Below are positions 11,169 through 21,149 of a stretch of 64,000 bases of DNA, piece by piece. Location of the stretch: assembly GCA_911728455.2 (NCBI GenBank), contig OU452234.1, positions 5,098,549 through 5,162,548 on the forward strand, read 5' to 3'. Each line of letters begins with the position of its first letter. The first letter of the stretch is position 1. The notes beneath the pieces are model-generated. The model saw only the letters and a list, made by a program, of their open reading frames with translations. It made no database searches and was not told where the DNA came from. The position numbers were made by a program, and so were the translations under genes. This DNA is from Marthasterias glacialis. Lineage: Eukaryota > Echinodermata > Asteroidea > Forcipulatida > Asteriidae.

Positions 11169-14100
11169 TCACGCCTCAAAGATCTTCTCTAGCATTTCCC
11201 TGAAAACCAAAAAAGAAAAACACTCTCATGTAAATCATTCCTGTTTGCACTGTTCTTATAGATGGGTTGCACATGACGTCAACAATGGGAAAAATCAGCC
11301 GTCTTGATGACAACGAGTTACACATTTTTGAGCGCAAGACTGTGCGTTAATACGCGTAAATGTTGCGCATGCGCACTAACACTACTGGTGGGCATAGTGA
11401 GTAAACATCGCACTTTTTTGTGGGGGGCTAATGGTGGCGTGACGCACACGCGTTTGTTCGTCTGCCTAGTGCACAACTCTATGGCGTTTGCCCACTAATA
11501 ATGTCTGTACGCATGTCTGAATGAAAATAGCACATTTCACGGGTAAGGCTAAAAGACCGATCCATCAAGCCCCGCCCCTAAACTTATTGACCAATCACAG
11601 CATTGGCTAAATCACTACTGTATACGTGAAGAGCACAATGTGCGTCTCTTCAAACAATGCCACACTGCACGAAATGAACGCGCGCACTACAAGTACGCGC
11701 ACGCATGTTTACGTTTTTCCAATAGGATTTTTGTCGTGTCGTACCCAAGGCTGTGATTGGTCAAAACGTATGGGGGCGAGGCTTAATGGATCGGTCTATT
11801 AAGATTAATCTGAGCTCTTTTTGAAATCGAGCCCATTTCGCTGTTTACCTGTAAGCTAGAACACATGTTCTTACCGTGACTCTTTTGGAGCGATGTAACA
11901 CCATGGTGGCACTTCATAACCATTGAAAATACTACCCATACAACCCGTGTAACCCCCAGCATCTGCAAATATAGATAATAAATAGAAACTATTCCTGGTT
12001 ATTACACGTTATTTAATTGATGTTACATTAATTGGAAAATTTTGGGGACACGGGGTGACAGACTTACCAGGTAACTAGACTTACCAGGTAAATCCACTGT
12101 TCTCGGAAGTGTGCGCTTGCTCAGAACTACGTAAACAATGGAGGCTTATCTGGTAAGTCTGCTGCCACCTAGCGTTCAAAAGTCTTCCATTGCATCGGGG
12201 AAATTATTTTTTTTTTGTGTACTCTTAATCACACGTCGATGAAAGGGTGACAAAACAAAAACAATTAAATACAAATATTAACAGGCATTAACTATAATTA
12301 TGTAATTTAACCAATGTATCAAAGCGCCTTGCACTAGTTCTACCTTGTTCATCTGACAAAATGGCATTCCTGATACTAGCTAACTTCTTCGGAGTATGCA
12401 GCCCTGGCAGTCGATTTAAAATAAACTCTCCTCACTGCTGCTAGGTGACGAGAAGCAATAAGGGACGTTCACTATGTAGTGCGCCACCTAGAGTTTGCCT
12501 TTGAAAGGTAATTTTCAAAGAAAAAGCTTCCAGACAGTTAGCCTGGTCATTGGCCAGAATAGCGGCGTTTGGAACCTGCTGGTTGCTTGCCAGATGTGCC
12601 TTTGACCTTGCATGCAACTGTGTGTTGATGTTTGTACACGTTGATTGTGTTTTGTATCACATCAGGGCTAGATTCGCACAAGGACCAATAGACCGATTGC
12701 GCAACCTACGTCACGTGACCCCTATTGGGTTAAAAATGTAAACACACACGTAATCCTCCATAGGAAAGGGTGGTACGGTACACGATGATTAATGCATTTA
12801 GTTAATTCGATCGAGGCTTTTTTTGCTCGAAATCTGTGAAACGTATTCCAGAGTTTGTACCAAAGACCTTCAAGTGGCTGAATAAAGCCAGTAAGGACAG
12901 TTCCAGCAAGTCTTGAAAATTGTAAAAGTACCGTATTGCACGATGTGTACAGCGCACGACGGAACGTTAGGCCAGACGATAGCGATCACCACACACTTTT
13001 CAACACAAAAATTGCAGTTTTGAAGCTGAAATCTTCCAAAGACATTGCTTTCCAAAACTGTGTGATTTCTTTGCCTATTTGACATTCTGCAAGGCTAGGT
13101 ATTAATGCTCACTTTTCCAACGTTGTTTATCCTTTTTTTACAGTGATTTAGGCCAACATTACAAACAAAATAACAGACGGGTGGCTACATAATAGTCGTC
13201 CGATGCCGGTAGTGCATGGCTTAAAAACCTCTTTTCAGAAAAATTCTATTAAATTATGAAACAGAGATGTGATTTAAATTAATGCCACACCATACTACTT
13301 TAAATAAAGGGGCCAATTAACTAATTCATCGCTTAACGAAAGTATAATCGACTGTTTTCGAACTCACTCTGTGTCACGGCCTACCTCTTTACAGGTATTT
13401 TTTCACCAGCTGTATGACGTCATACCCGATAGGGGGTCACGTGACCGCTTGAAACATTGTCGCGCAATCGGTTTATTGTCGACTACCACAACGTTGAAGA
13501 ATAACAGTCTATACCGTTAGCAGACAGACAAGCCACATATCTAATAAATACATGCCCCCAAATCGTTCAAAAGTCACCGAAAAGTTTACCAGATATGATG
13601 ACAAAATCTTCCGCTTCCATTTCAGGCATCATGCAGTTTTTGAACAAGAGGTCAACGGGGTCACAGGTTGGGCCCCAAATACTGGACAGCTTCAATTTGG
13701 CGTCGACCGGTTCCTATTTAACAAAATATGCATTGCACAATAAATATAATTATTCACTGGTCATGCCAGGATGGATGGTGCAAGTAATTATTGATTATAA
13801 TAATAATATGCGAGTTTCCTTTTTCGAGAGCAGCACAACATACACATTTAACGTGTAGACCTCTTACTTTATATATTTGGTTATTAATCAAAAGAAAAAA
13901 TAGTCATCTAAATCGATGCCATTTTCACAATGTTTTAAACATTGAAGGTCAGAAAGAAATGAATGTACTCTTTCCAAAAGACATAATGACAGGCAACACA
14001 ACAAAGCGAACCATCCATTTTCACGTCCGCCAGTTTTTCCAAATAGTTCTAACTTCTTTAAGTTCCCGAACCCAACCCAAAAAGGTTTCAACATGTGAAT

Positions 14101-17100
14101 GGACATGTAGGCTTATAATGAAGACAACAAATAAATAAATAAATAAATAAACAAACAAATAAATAAATAAACAAACAAACAAACAAACAAACAAAGAACC
14201 CAACAACCCAACAAACAAACAAACAAGCAAGCAAGCCAGCCAGCCAGCCAGCAAGCAAGCAAGCAAGCAAGTGAATAAATAATAAATTAAAATAAAATGA
14301 ATTGATAGTAATTATATATATTTTTTATTACTCTCAAATTTCAATTATAAATAAATGCACGGAAAAGGCAGACACACTTTTCCCACTCTATTTTGATGGA
14401 AAACATCAAATGAATCAACCCAAATTATTTTCACTGCACGACTGCCTGCCCATTCACATGTTGACACAGCTTTTGTGTGGTTTCAGGTACTTGAAAACAA
14501 TTTCAGACTGCCAGCGTGACGGTAGAGAAGTGATACCCCGTGTTGTGTTTCCTATCTCAGGCGTTTTTCCCTTTAGGTTTGTCATTACCTTGACTGGTGT
14601 AGGTATAGGAAAGTAGTCTTTGACATAGAGCATAGAAATTAGTGCGTTGAATACACCAACGTTTAGGTAATACCACTGAACAGTTGGCTCTGCAGATAAA
14701 GAGCAAAACAGTAATTAAGAAACTGAAATTAGTTTATCAGCACAGAGTTTCCAATAGACCTTATGCAAATCCATGACGTCATTTGAGTAGGGCGCCCTCG
14801 GCTAGAGGTCAAAAGAAGGTTGCCCCATGGCCTATCCTGTGCGCCGCGCGTACTTAGATGTGCATTTCCCATGTTTCATAATCGCTTTACCTCTAAGATG
14901 CCGGTGTGATGACGTCAATGCATAAGGTCTATTGATTTTATAAAACCACGTACCTTCGGCTCAGTGCTATTAGGTCGTTAATAGGCCGTATTTTTGACAG
15001 TAACAGGGCGCATTACTAACTTCATTTTGAAAGAACACAAATTATTTCAAAACTTTAAACATGCAATTTTTTCCAAGCAAATATTTTACACTGATTACAT
15101 TCTAAAAATGTCAATACCCCCCTCAGAAATTGTATATTAACTGCTTTATTAGAAGTCTAATTGCATCTGGTTTACCACACTATTTCTATTGTACACATGG
15201 TTGCTATGGGGTAGTCGGTGGTTGTGATACGGGTATAGTGCGTCGTGTTCACAGACCCTTCCCATGAAATATGTAAATTGCACATCACGCGTGCGCACAG
15301 CATCAACACTACTCGTGGGCAAAACGAGGGAACATTGCGCCTTTTTTTGTGGGGCTAATGGTGGCGTGGATTGAATTCTGGTTTAGGAACAAACCTTTGT
15401 CATCGAGTGGCTTGCACACACGTTTGGCGATAATGTTTCCCACCAAATACCCCGCTGATCGTGTGTAAAACGTGCCCGGTTCAGCAATAACTCGAACACC
15501 ACGACTTGGCGGGAAATTCAGCTGCAATGATTTCCGGATGACGTCTGCAAACTACAATAATTGGCATTTAATAGAGTTAGGCTACTCAACTGCATCTACG
15601 AAATGCAACTCAAGCTAGTCGGAGAAAAACAGTCTTAATTCAGTAATTAGGAGCAAAAGTTGGGTTTAGTTATTATCTGAGAGTTTTGTTTTGTCATTTC
15701 TATCTGCGTTATAACTGAGTACAAAGTTCGTACATGAGAATAGCCACAACAGTGAGTATAATAAGATTAAGAGCGCCCTCATCAAAGGAATGCACGTGGG
15801 ATGGATGACCCTCTGTTGACTGTAGAGGCTCAATTGAGTGGCCATTGAATGAAAATACATCACCAACTGGTAGCTCCTCACCTCTTCGAAGCTCTTCTCA
15901 GGACGCAACTTGCCCGGGAATCCCCCTCCGATATCCAGCAGATCCATTGTGAAACCAAGTGAATTGCCGAAGTCAAACATCGGCCGCACGTACTGAATGG
16001 CCTCGTCGAATACAAGTGGATTTCCCGCCTCGCATCCAATATGGAAGCTTCGAGCAAAACCAAACACGATATAAATCAACCCTTCTTTGAATTATTTGAT
16101 TAAGTTTGGGAGGAGGAGGAGAAGTAGTAGGATGAAGAGGGGAGGAAGAGGATGAAGATGAGGAAGAGGAAAAGGAAGGAAGGGGAAGGGGAAGGGGAAG
16201 GGGAAGGGGAAGGGGAAGGGGAAGGGGAAGGGGAAGGGGAAGGGGAAGGGGAAGGGGAAGGGGAAGGGAAGGGGAAGGGGAAGGGGCAGGGGCAGGGGAA
16301 GGGGAAGGGGCAGGGGCAGGGGCAGGGGCAGGGGCAGGGGCAGGGGCAGGGGCAGGGGCAGGGGCAGGGGCAGGGGCAGGGGCAGGGGCAGGGGAAGGGG
16401 AAGGGGAAGGGGAAGGGGAAGGGGAGGGGGAAGGGGCAGGGGCAGGGGAAGGGGAAGGGGAAGGGGAAGGGGAAGGGGAAGGGGAAGGGGAAGGGGCAGG
16501 GGCAGGGGCAGGGGCAGGGGAAGGGGAGGGGAAGGGGAGGGGGAAGGGGAGGGGGAAGGGGAGGGGGAAGGGGAAGGGGAAGGGGAAGGGGAAGGGGCAG
16601 GGGCAGGGGAAGGGGAAGGGGAAGGGGAAGGGGCAGGGGAAGGGGAAGGGGAAGGGGCAGGGGCAGGGGCAGGGGCAGGGGCAGGGGCAGGGGCAGGGGC
16701 AGGGGCAGGGGCAGGGGCAGGGGCAGGGGCAGGGGCAGGGGAAGGGGAAGGGGAAGGGGCAGGGGAAGGGGAAGGGGAAGGGGAAGGGGCAGGGGCAGGG
16801 GCAGGGGAAGGGGACTGGGAAGGGGAAGGGGAAGAAAAAGAAGAAATGGCTGCAAATGGGATTCACTTTAGTTGCATATGACACAATGGCCACCTCCTTG
16901 ATTTAAGCCTTGATTCAAGACGTTAGTGGGTGATTTAGAACTCTTGAATTCGAATTCGTTAACAAACGAGGTCAAAAATTCAACAAACATCTGGGTTGAG
17001 GCTAGTTCTTGTATGTACCTTATTCCCACTAGATTCAATTCTAGTTTCTTGGCGAGTTCAAAAAGGGAACGCCACTCATGATCACGGCAGCCGAATTTTG

Positions 17101-19573
17101 TAGTCAGTGGCCAAGTGGCCGTTACATCACCAAAGGTAACACGGAGGACAAGCCTATAGACAAAACGAAACATTGACACAAGAACAAAATAAAAAATTTT
17201 ACTAACTTGTTTTGCAAATTTGTATAACAACCTTACATAGGCCTAAACAGTATTGAGGTTTGCGGTATACGTTGTTATAATCTGATACAACCTTGTCATA
17301 CAAATTTGGTCATCTCTGAAAAGAGCCTGTTTTTAGAAATAACCCAACGTTTCAATCAGCACTCTCTTACTGTCTTCGAGAAGAAAATGAAAACATATTT
17401 CTAGCTCACAATATTACGTGTGTGGTTAATCTCACAAAATTCGGACATTGCCTCACTTCGCTCCAGGATACACCCGCTTGACCTTGTGTAGTTCTTCTTC
17501 CGAGTCAAAGGTCATCAGGTGCACTCCTCTTTCCTTGGCGTAGCGTAGGTGAGAGACTTGTTTGCACGGGTGGGCGAAAATGACTTTATCTGGATTTGCG
17601 CCTGCATCTAAAACTGCCGTTAGCTCTTTCTGAAGGAAATGTGATGACAACACAATGTTAACTGTATTTATACTGACGTGTTAAGCTCAAGCTACTGAGC
17701 ACAACTGAACCACCCACAAGTTCCCCTTTGGTCGGACATTGGCCCAGGATTCCCGCATTAACCCCTTGTACCAACCTCACACGCGGCTATTTAGTATGCC
17801 ACTCTCGCCATTTTGGGTGTCAAAATAGACCGATCCATTAAGCCCCGCCTACCTTAGCAACTGCCTGGCAACAGCACATGGCGTGACTTTCTTGCCACGA
17901 TCACAGCGGTGGTTCGGTTGCAGCCACACACACACGTATCCGATACACACCCGGTACGGATTAATCATTTAGTTTGGTGGCCTTTTGAGCAGTGCCTTGA
18001 GTCCAAAGAACAATGCAGACAGGAACACCGTTAAACCACTTTTACACAACTGTACAAGGACCACTGCTGTGGGATTTGCACCGACAGAAGTACGACAAAA
18101 TTAAAACAAAACAAAAGTAAGTACAGTTGTGTGTGCTGTTGTGTGTCAGAACAATGGCGGCGGTTTGTTTACTTTTCCGATAGAATTTTTAATGCGTCGG
18201 ACATTTTTTGTTGGACTTTCAGTGGCGTTGTCAAGGCTGTGATTGGTCAATACGTTAGGAGGCGGGGCTTAATGGATTGGTCTATTGCAATGTAAGCGTG
18301 TAAACCCCCCGCGTTGCCTAAAATGCGCCATACACTGTATAACATACGGGGATGTGAACTCCCCAAATGCCACAACTTAGTTTATTGTGATGAAGACGTC
18401 AGTTGAATCGGGTCAATTAGACTCTTTCGGATCCAGAATTTGATCTCTGAATAAGCGCCTAGACTGACCCATGTATGTGACCAAGGTTATGGACTGACCC
18501 GTATTTCCGAATCGAGCTTCTGATATTAATTACCCCTATTTTCGGAACAAGGGACTGAATTGTGTCTGTCCAATATCTTGACTCCCTTTCGACTCAGCAA
18601 TAGACAGTTCCGGCTTCGGCAACAGGCCCCGCCCCACACACCTTAGTGGGCGCTTACGCTGCACGTGTGACCAAGTTTGACCGAGGTCACATGACCAAAA
18701 GGCGTGATCTAATTGGTCAATGCGCATTGTTTGATTGACAGGCCGGAACGGTCTATTATCAGGGGGCCTTTCCGTTAAAATAAAAAGCAACAGCCATTTT
18801 ACATACCTTGCTTGCACAGTCGAAGCCACGCCCAAAGCTGACCAATAGCTTTATCATGCACGGGTCTGGATTGGCTTTAACAGCTGTCACAATAAATATA
18901 TAAAAAAAACACGGTGATACATTGATTGAACGCATGAAAGTGCATTGTAGCAGAATGTAATCACGAGGTGAAATCTGGACTGTTCCATTTCACAAGGCGA
19001 AGCCGGGTGAAATGGAACAGCCAGATTTCACTGGGAGATTAGATTCTGCGTCAATGCATTCAGCATTTGTTTTATTTACCTCACACATACCCCTACCCCC
19101 TCTCTCTCTTTATCTCTCTTTTTGACGAATTAGCCGTTAGCCCCCCCTTTCTCCCCATGAACCCGCCAGTGCGCTTAAGGTACGATGGTTTTTAGTCGAA
19201 TCGGACACGAATGCACAAAGCTTATTGAGCATGCACAGAAAAACATATTTCATAATATAGCAAAAAAAAATGTTGCCAGCCATCATCATAACATCGTCTT
19301 TTCTCCATGGGGATTCTCGGCCTCTATGGAAGCAACCTTGGCGTCACAACCAGAATTAATCAACGAAATGAAAGTGAAAATGTCAGTGGCAACCTGCCCA
19401 ATTCTTTCTGCCTAGCCAGCGAAATTATAATTATGACCAATGAACTCTGGGAGGAAAATAGAGGGTTCTTTACCATAAAACGTTTCCACCGTGGGGAGTA
19501 GCTTCTGCCATTGGTTGTCCTTGGCGATGACGTCACCGATGTCGTAGATGAAGAACGGGTCATCTGGATCCTT
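11169..19573 (-). CDS. Ornithine decarboxylase-like protein, probably inactive (antizyme inhibitor-like)
   Basis: Ten exons chain in phase on the minus strand: 19474-19573, 18807-18883, 17457-17629, 17019-17153, 15882-16047, 15395-15551, 14589-14689, 13590-13713, 11875-11962 and 11169-11199 (stop TGA). They give 383 residues, lacking only the first exon, which I could not find. Family features kept (human numbering): K69 in FYAVKANPD, D88 in GFDCASK, HPCKQVS, R154 in LVLRV, H197 in SFHIG, the [10 protein letters not shown] loop, E274 in IAEPG, and C360/D361 in WGPTCD. Changed: S200 to C, R277 to T (AEPGTFY) and D332 to V (YYLNVGVF). The protein ends at KIFEA, near human residue 405, so the C-terminal degradation tail is missing. 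The antizyme-binding region ([20 protein letters not shown]) is well kept. ODC makes putrescine in the cytosol, while antizyme inhibitors bind antizyme without catalysis. The second fits better here, but this is inference. Confidence 0.85.
11300..11460. repeat. Interspersed repeat shared with 15190-15365 and 34100-34215
   Basis: Shared blocks include TGCGCACTAACACTACTGGTG, broken here into shorter matches, and GTGGGGGGCTAATGGTGGCG. The 15.2-kb copy has the same two blocks in the same order, and the 34.1-kb copy keeps the first. No coding content is seen. Confidence 0.6.
11551..11800 (+). mobile_element. MITE, family M4 (AGACCGATCCAT ends)
   Basis: The ends AAAGACCGATCCATCAAGCC and GGCTTAATGGATCGGTCTATT are inverted. 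The interior has CCAATCACAGC boxes and a GCGCGCAC run. Sister copies are at 17824-18286 and 25043-25313. It lies in the last intron of the ODC-like gene. Confidence 0.85.
12052..12190. mobile_element. Foldback-type element, CTTACCAGGTAA family
   Basis: ACTTACCAGGTAA on the left pairs with TTATCTGGTAAGT on the right, followed by CTGCTGCCACCTAGCGTTC. The better-preserved relative is at 34985-35127. It lies in an ODC-like intron. Confidence 0.65.
12686..13476. mobile_element. TIR element of about 790 bp, family M5
   Basis: The left end CAATAGACCGATTGCGCAAC pairs with the right end GTCGCGCAATCGGTTTATTG. GTCACGTGACC boxes lie just inside both ends. The interior (12880-13230) recurs inverted at 51430-51935. 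No transposase is encoded. Confidence 0.8.
14130..14290. repeat. AAAT/CAAA/CAAG/CAGC microsatellite
   Basis: Runs of AAAT, then CAAA, then CAAG and CAGC units follow one another. The long hydrophobic minus-strand ORFs across it (LFVCLFVC-type) are artefacts of the repeat. Confidence 0.9.
14754..14933 (-). mobile_element. MITE, family M2, second copy
   Basis: The ends AATAGACCTTATGCA and TGCATAAGGTCTATT are inverted and match 541-713 in the opposite orientation. The GACGTCA boxes and the GGCTAGAGGTCAAAAGAAGG block are also shared. Confidence 0.85.
15190..15365. repeat. Interspersed repeat, copy of the 11.3-kb and 34.1-kb repeat
   Basis: It shares ATGAAATATGTAAATTGCAC and CATCACGCGTGCGCAC with 34160-34200, and GTGGGGCTAATGGTGGCGTG with 11420-11440. 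It ends next to an ODC-like exon. Confidence 0.6.
16176..16835. repeat. GGGGAA/GGGGCA hexamer array, about 650 bp
   Basis: The array holds over 100 hexamers alternating between blocks of AAGGGG and CAGGGG, with a few 5- or 7-base units. It lies in the ODC-like intron between 16047 and 17019. The plus strand is G-rich, so the gene's transcript would be C/U-rich here. Long Gly-rich, Pro-rich and Leu-rich ORFs across it are artefacts. Confidence 0.95.
17740..18420. repeat. Interspersed repeat interrupted by a MITE
   Basis: The two halves, about 17740-17823 and 18287-18420, match 3225-3430 in order. The intervening 463 bp is a MITE of family M4. It lies in an ODC-like intron. Confidence 0.65.
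17824..18286 (+). mobile_element. MITE, family M4, about 463 bp
   Basis: The ends AATAGACCGATCCATTAAGC and GCTTAATGGATTGGTCTATT are inverted. The interior holds the GTGATTGGTCAA block of the family. The interior is longer than in the sister copies at 11551 and 25043. It is nested in an older repeat. Confidence 0.9.
18948..19063. mobile_element. Short foldback element
   Basis: The arms CTGTTCCATTTCAC and GTGAAATGGAACAG meet at a GGCGAAGCC-type loop. The outer ends TGCATTGTAGCAGAATGTAA and the matching right end also pair. It lies between the first two detected ODC-like exons. Confidence 0.8.
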
Positions 19574-19929
19574 CTGTTGGACGAAAAAGATTGGAGGCAA
19601 AAGGGGACGGGGGTGAGACAAAATTTTAACTATGCTACTTGTTAAACTCCATATTCCCGGTCAGAAAATGAGCATATTCCTTCAGGTCACATAAATACCA
19701 CACTGGGTGACCATGCTTTGAGAACTGCATCGCCACACCGACCGTCAACATACATGTATACGTCATCATTATCACTGGTGTGCATAGACGCTTAACACTG
19801 TGACTTGGCCAAAACTGCGGACACACTGTGAACTTGTCTATATCACCCATAGGGTTGATATCAAAGTGTGGTTTCACTACGTGAAAACACTGTGACGGGG
19901 TTTTGAGGAGGATTGTACGTGTATGTTAC

Positions 19930-20335
19930 AGAAAAGACAAAGGATTCTAAGGAGTGTATGTTATAGAAAAGACAAAAGAAAATACTAAGGATTTTTTATT
20001 ACAGAAAAGACAAAGGATCGTATGTTCCAACAAAGACAAAGAATCGCATGTGACAAAAAGACAATTGATTCTAAGGATTGTATGTTATTGAAAAGACAAA
20101 AGAAAATACTAAGGATTTTTTATTACAGAAAAGACAAAATATCGTATGTTACAACAAAGACAATGGATTCTAAGGATTGTATGTTATTGAAAAGACAAAA
20201 GAAAATACTAAGGATTTTTTATTACAGAAAAGACAAAATATCGTATGTTACAACAAAGACAAAGGATTCTGAGGATTGTATGTTCCAGAAAAGACAAAGG
20301 ATTCTAAGGTGTTTCAAAAAAGACAAAGGATTGTA
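19930..20335 (+). repeat. Tandem repeat of an AAAGACAAAGGATTCTAAGG unit
   Basis: Roughly 35-85 bp units built from GAAAAGACAAA, GGATTCTAAGGA and TGTATGTTA repeat at least six times. Related units at 27185-27440 mark the left edge of the second copy of the duplicated segment. Confidence 0.85.
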
Positions 20336-20879
20336 GGAAACAAACAAAAAATCATATTTTGCAAAAAAAATTAAATGTCATTGTAACAAATAATAAAATA
20401 CAGATCATCAACAAGAATTTTACAACGTTACTTCTCAATGCATAACAATGCAAAACATATCAATTTTATTATTTAGTGTTTTGGAAAAACTTTTTTTAAT
20501 ACTGTTAAAAATTGACTGGTCCATAATCTATAAAAAGAGCCTCAAATGAGGTTATTATTTTTCATCTATTAAAAACCTTACATTTTTTTATCTATTATGC
20601 AGACAAAGGTGCGTTCTTTGTCTGGTTAAAAGGGCGGAATAAATACAGATTCTGAGGGATAAGGTTTTTTGAAAACTTTGTAAGAATTGTTTCTGGAGGC
20701 GGTGACCTCGTGAGGGAAACGTGTTTGGACAAGATTTGAGCAGGAAGGGCACACGTATGAGCTAGGAATTTGATAAAATCCATGGGGTGATGACGTTTCC
20801 CTTAAAAATGAAGGGGTCAAGGGAACTTGAATTTATGGGGGGGATGAAAATGACCCTGACAGATGTTCTCCTAAAAAGT

Positions 20880-21149
20880 TTCCCCGTGAGTGGCAATGAG
20901 GGAATGCCTCTGATTGGTTTATGGTACACCGGTTATGTCTTAAACACGCCCATTTATGTTAATTAGCCCACCTTTGTCCTGGAACAAAAGGTGCAGGCAC
21001 GCAGGGCTGCTCTGAAATATTGTTTTCCCAAGTCCAACACTACTGAGAGCGTTGTAGACAAAGTGCGCAGATAAATATCAACTTCGCCATCTTGGGAGCT
21101 GTCTTTTTTAGTTTGATACGATTAATTTGGCGATTTTTTCAAGCGAGTA
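20880..21149 (+). promoter_or_regulatory. Conserved upstream region of secreted-protein gene A
   Basis: This stretch, including ACACCGGTTATGTCTTAAAC, the CCTGGAACAAAAGGTGCAGG block and an AGATAAATATCAAC block about 75 bp before the ATG, is nearly the same upstream of gene B (29560-29809). Conservation after duplication marks it as the likely promoter and 5' leader. No canonical TATA box was found. Confidence 0.55.

Noticed and set aside
15973-16893. Long Pro/Ala/Ser-rich and Gly-rich ORFs of 239-306 codons on both strands
   Set aside because: They are translations of the GGGGAA/GGGGCA hexamer array in all frames, so openness is a property of the repeat.
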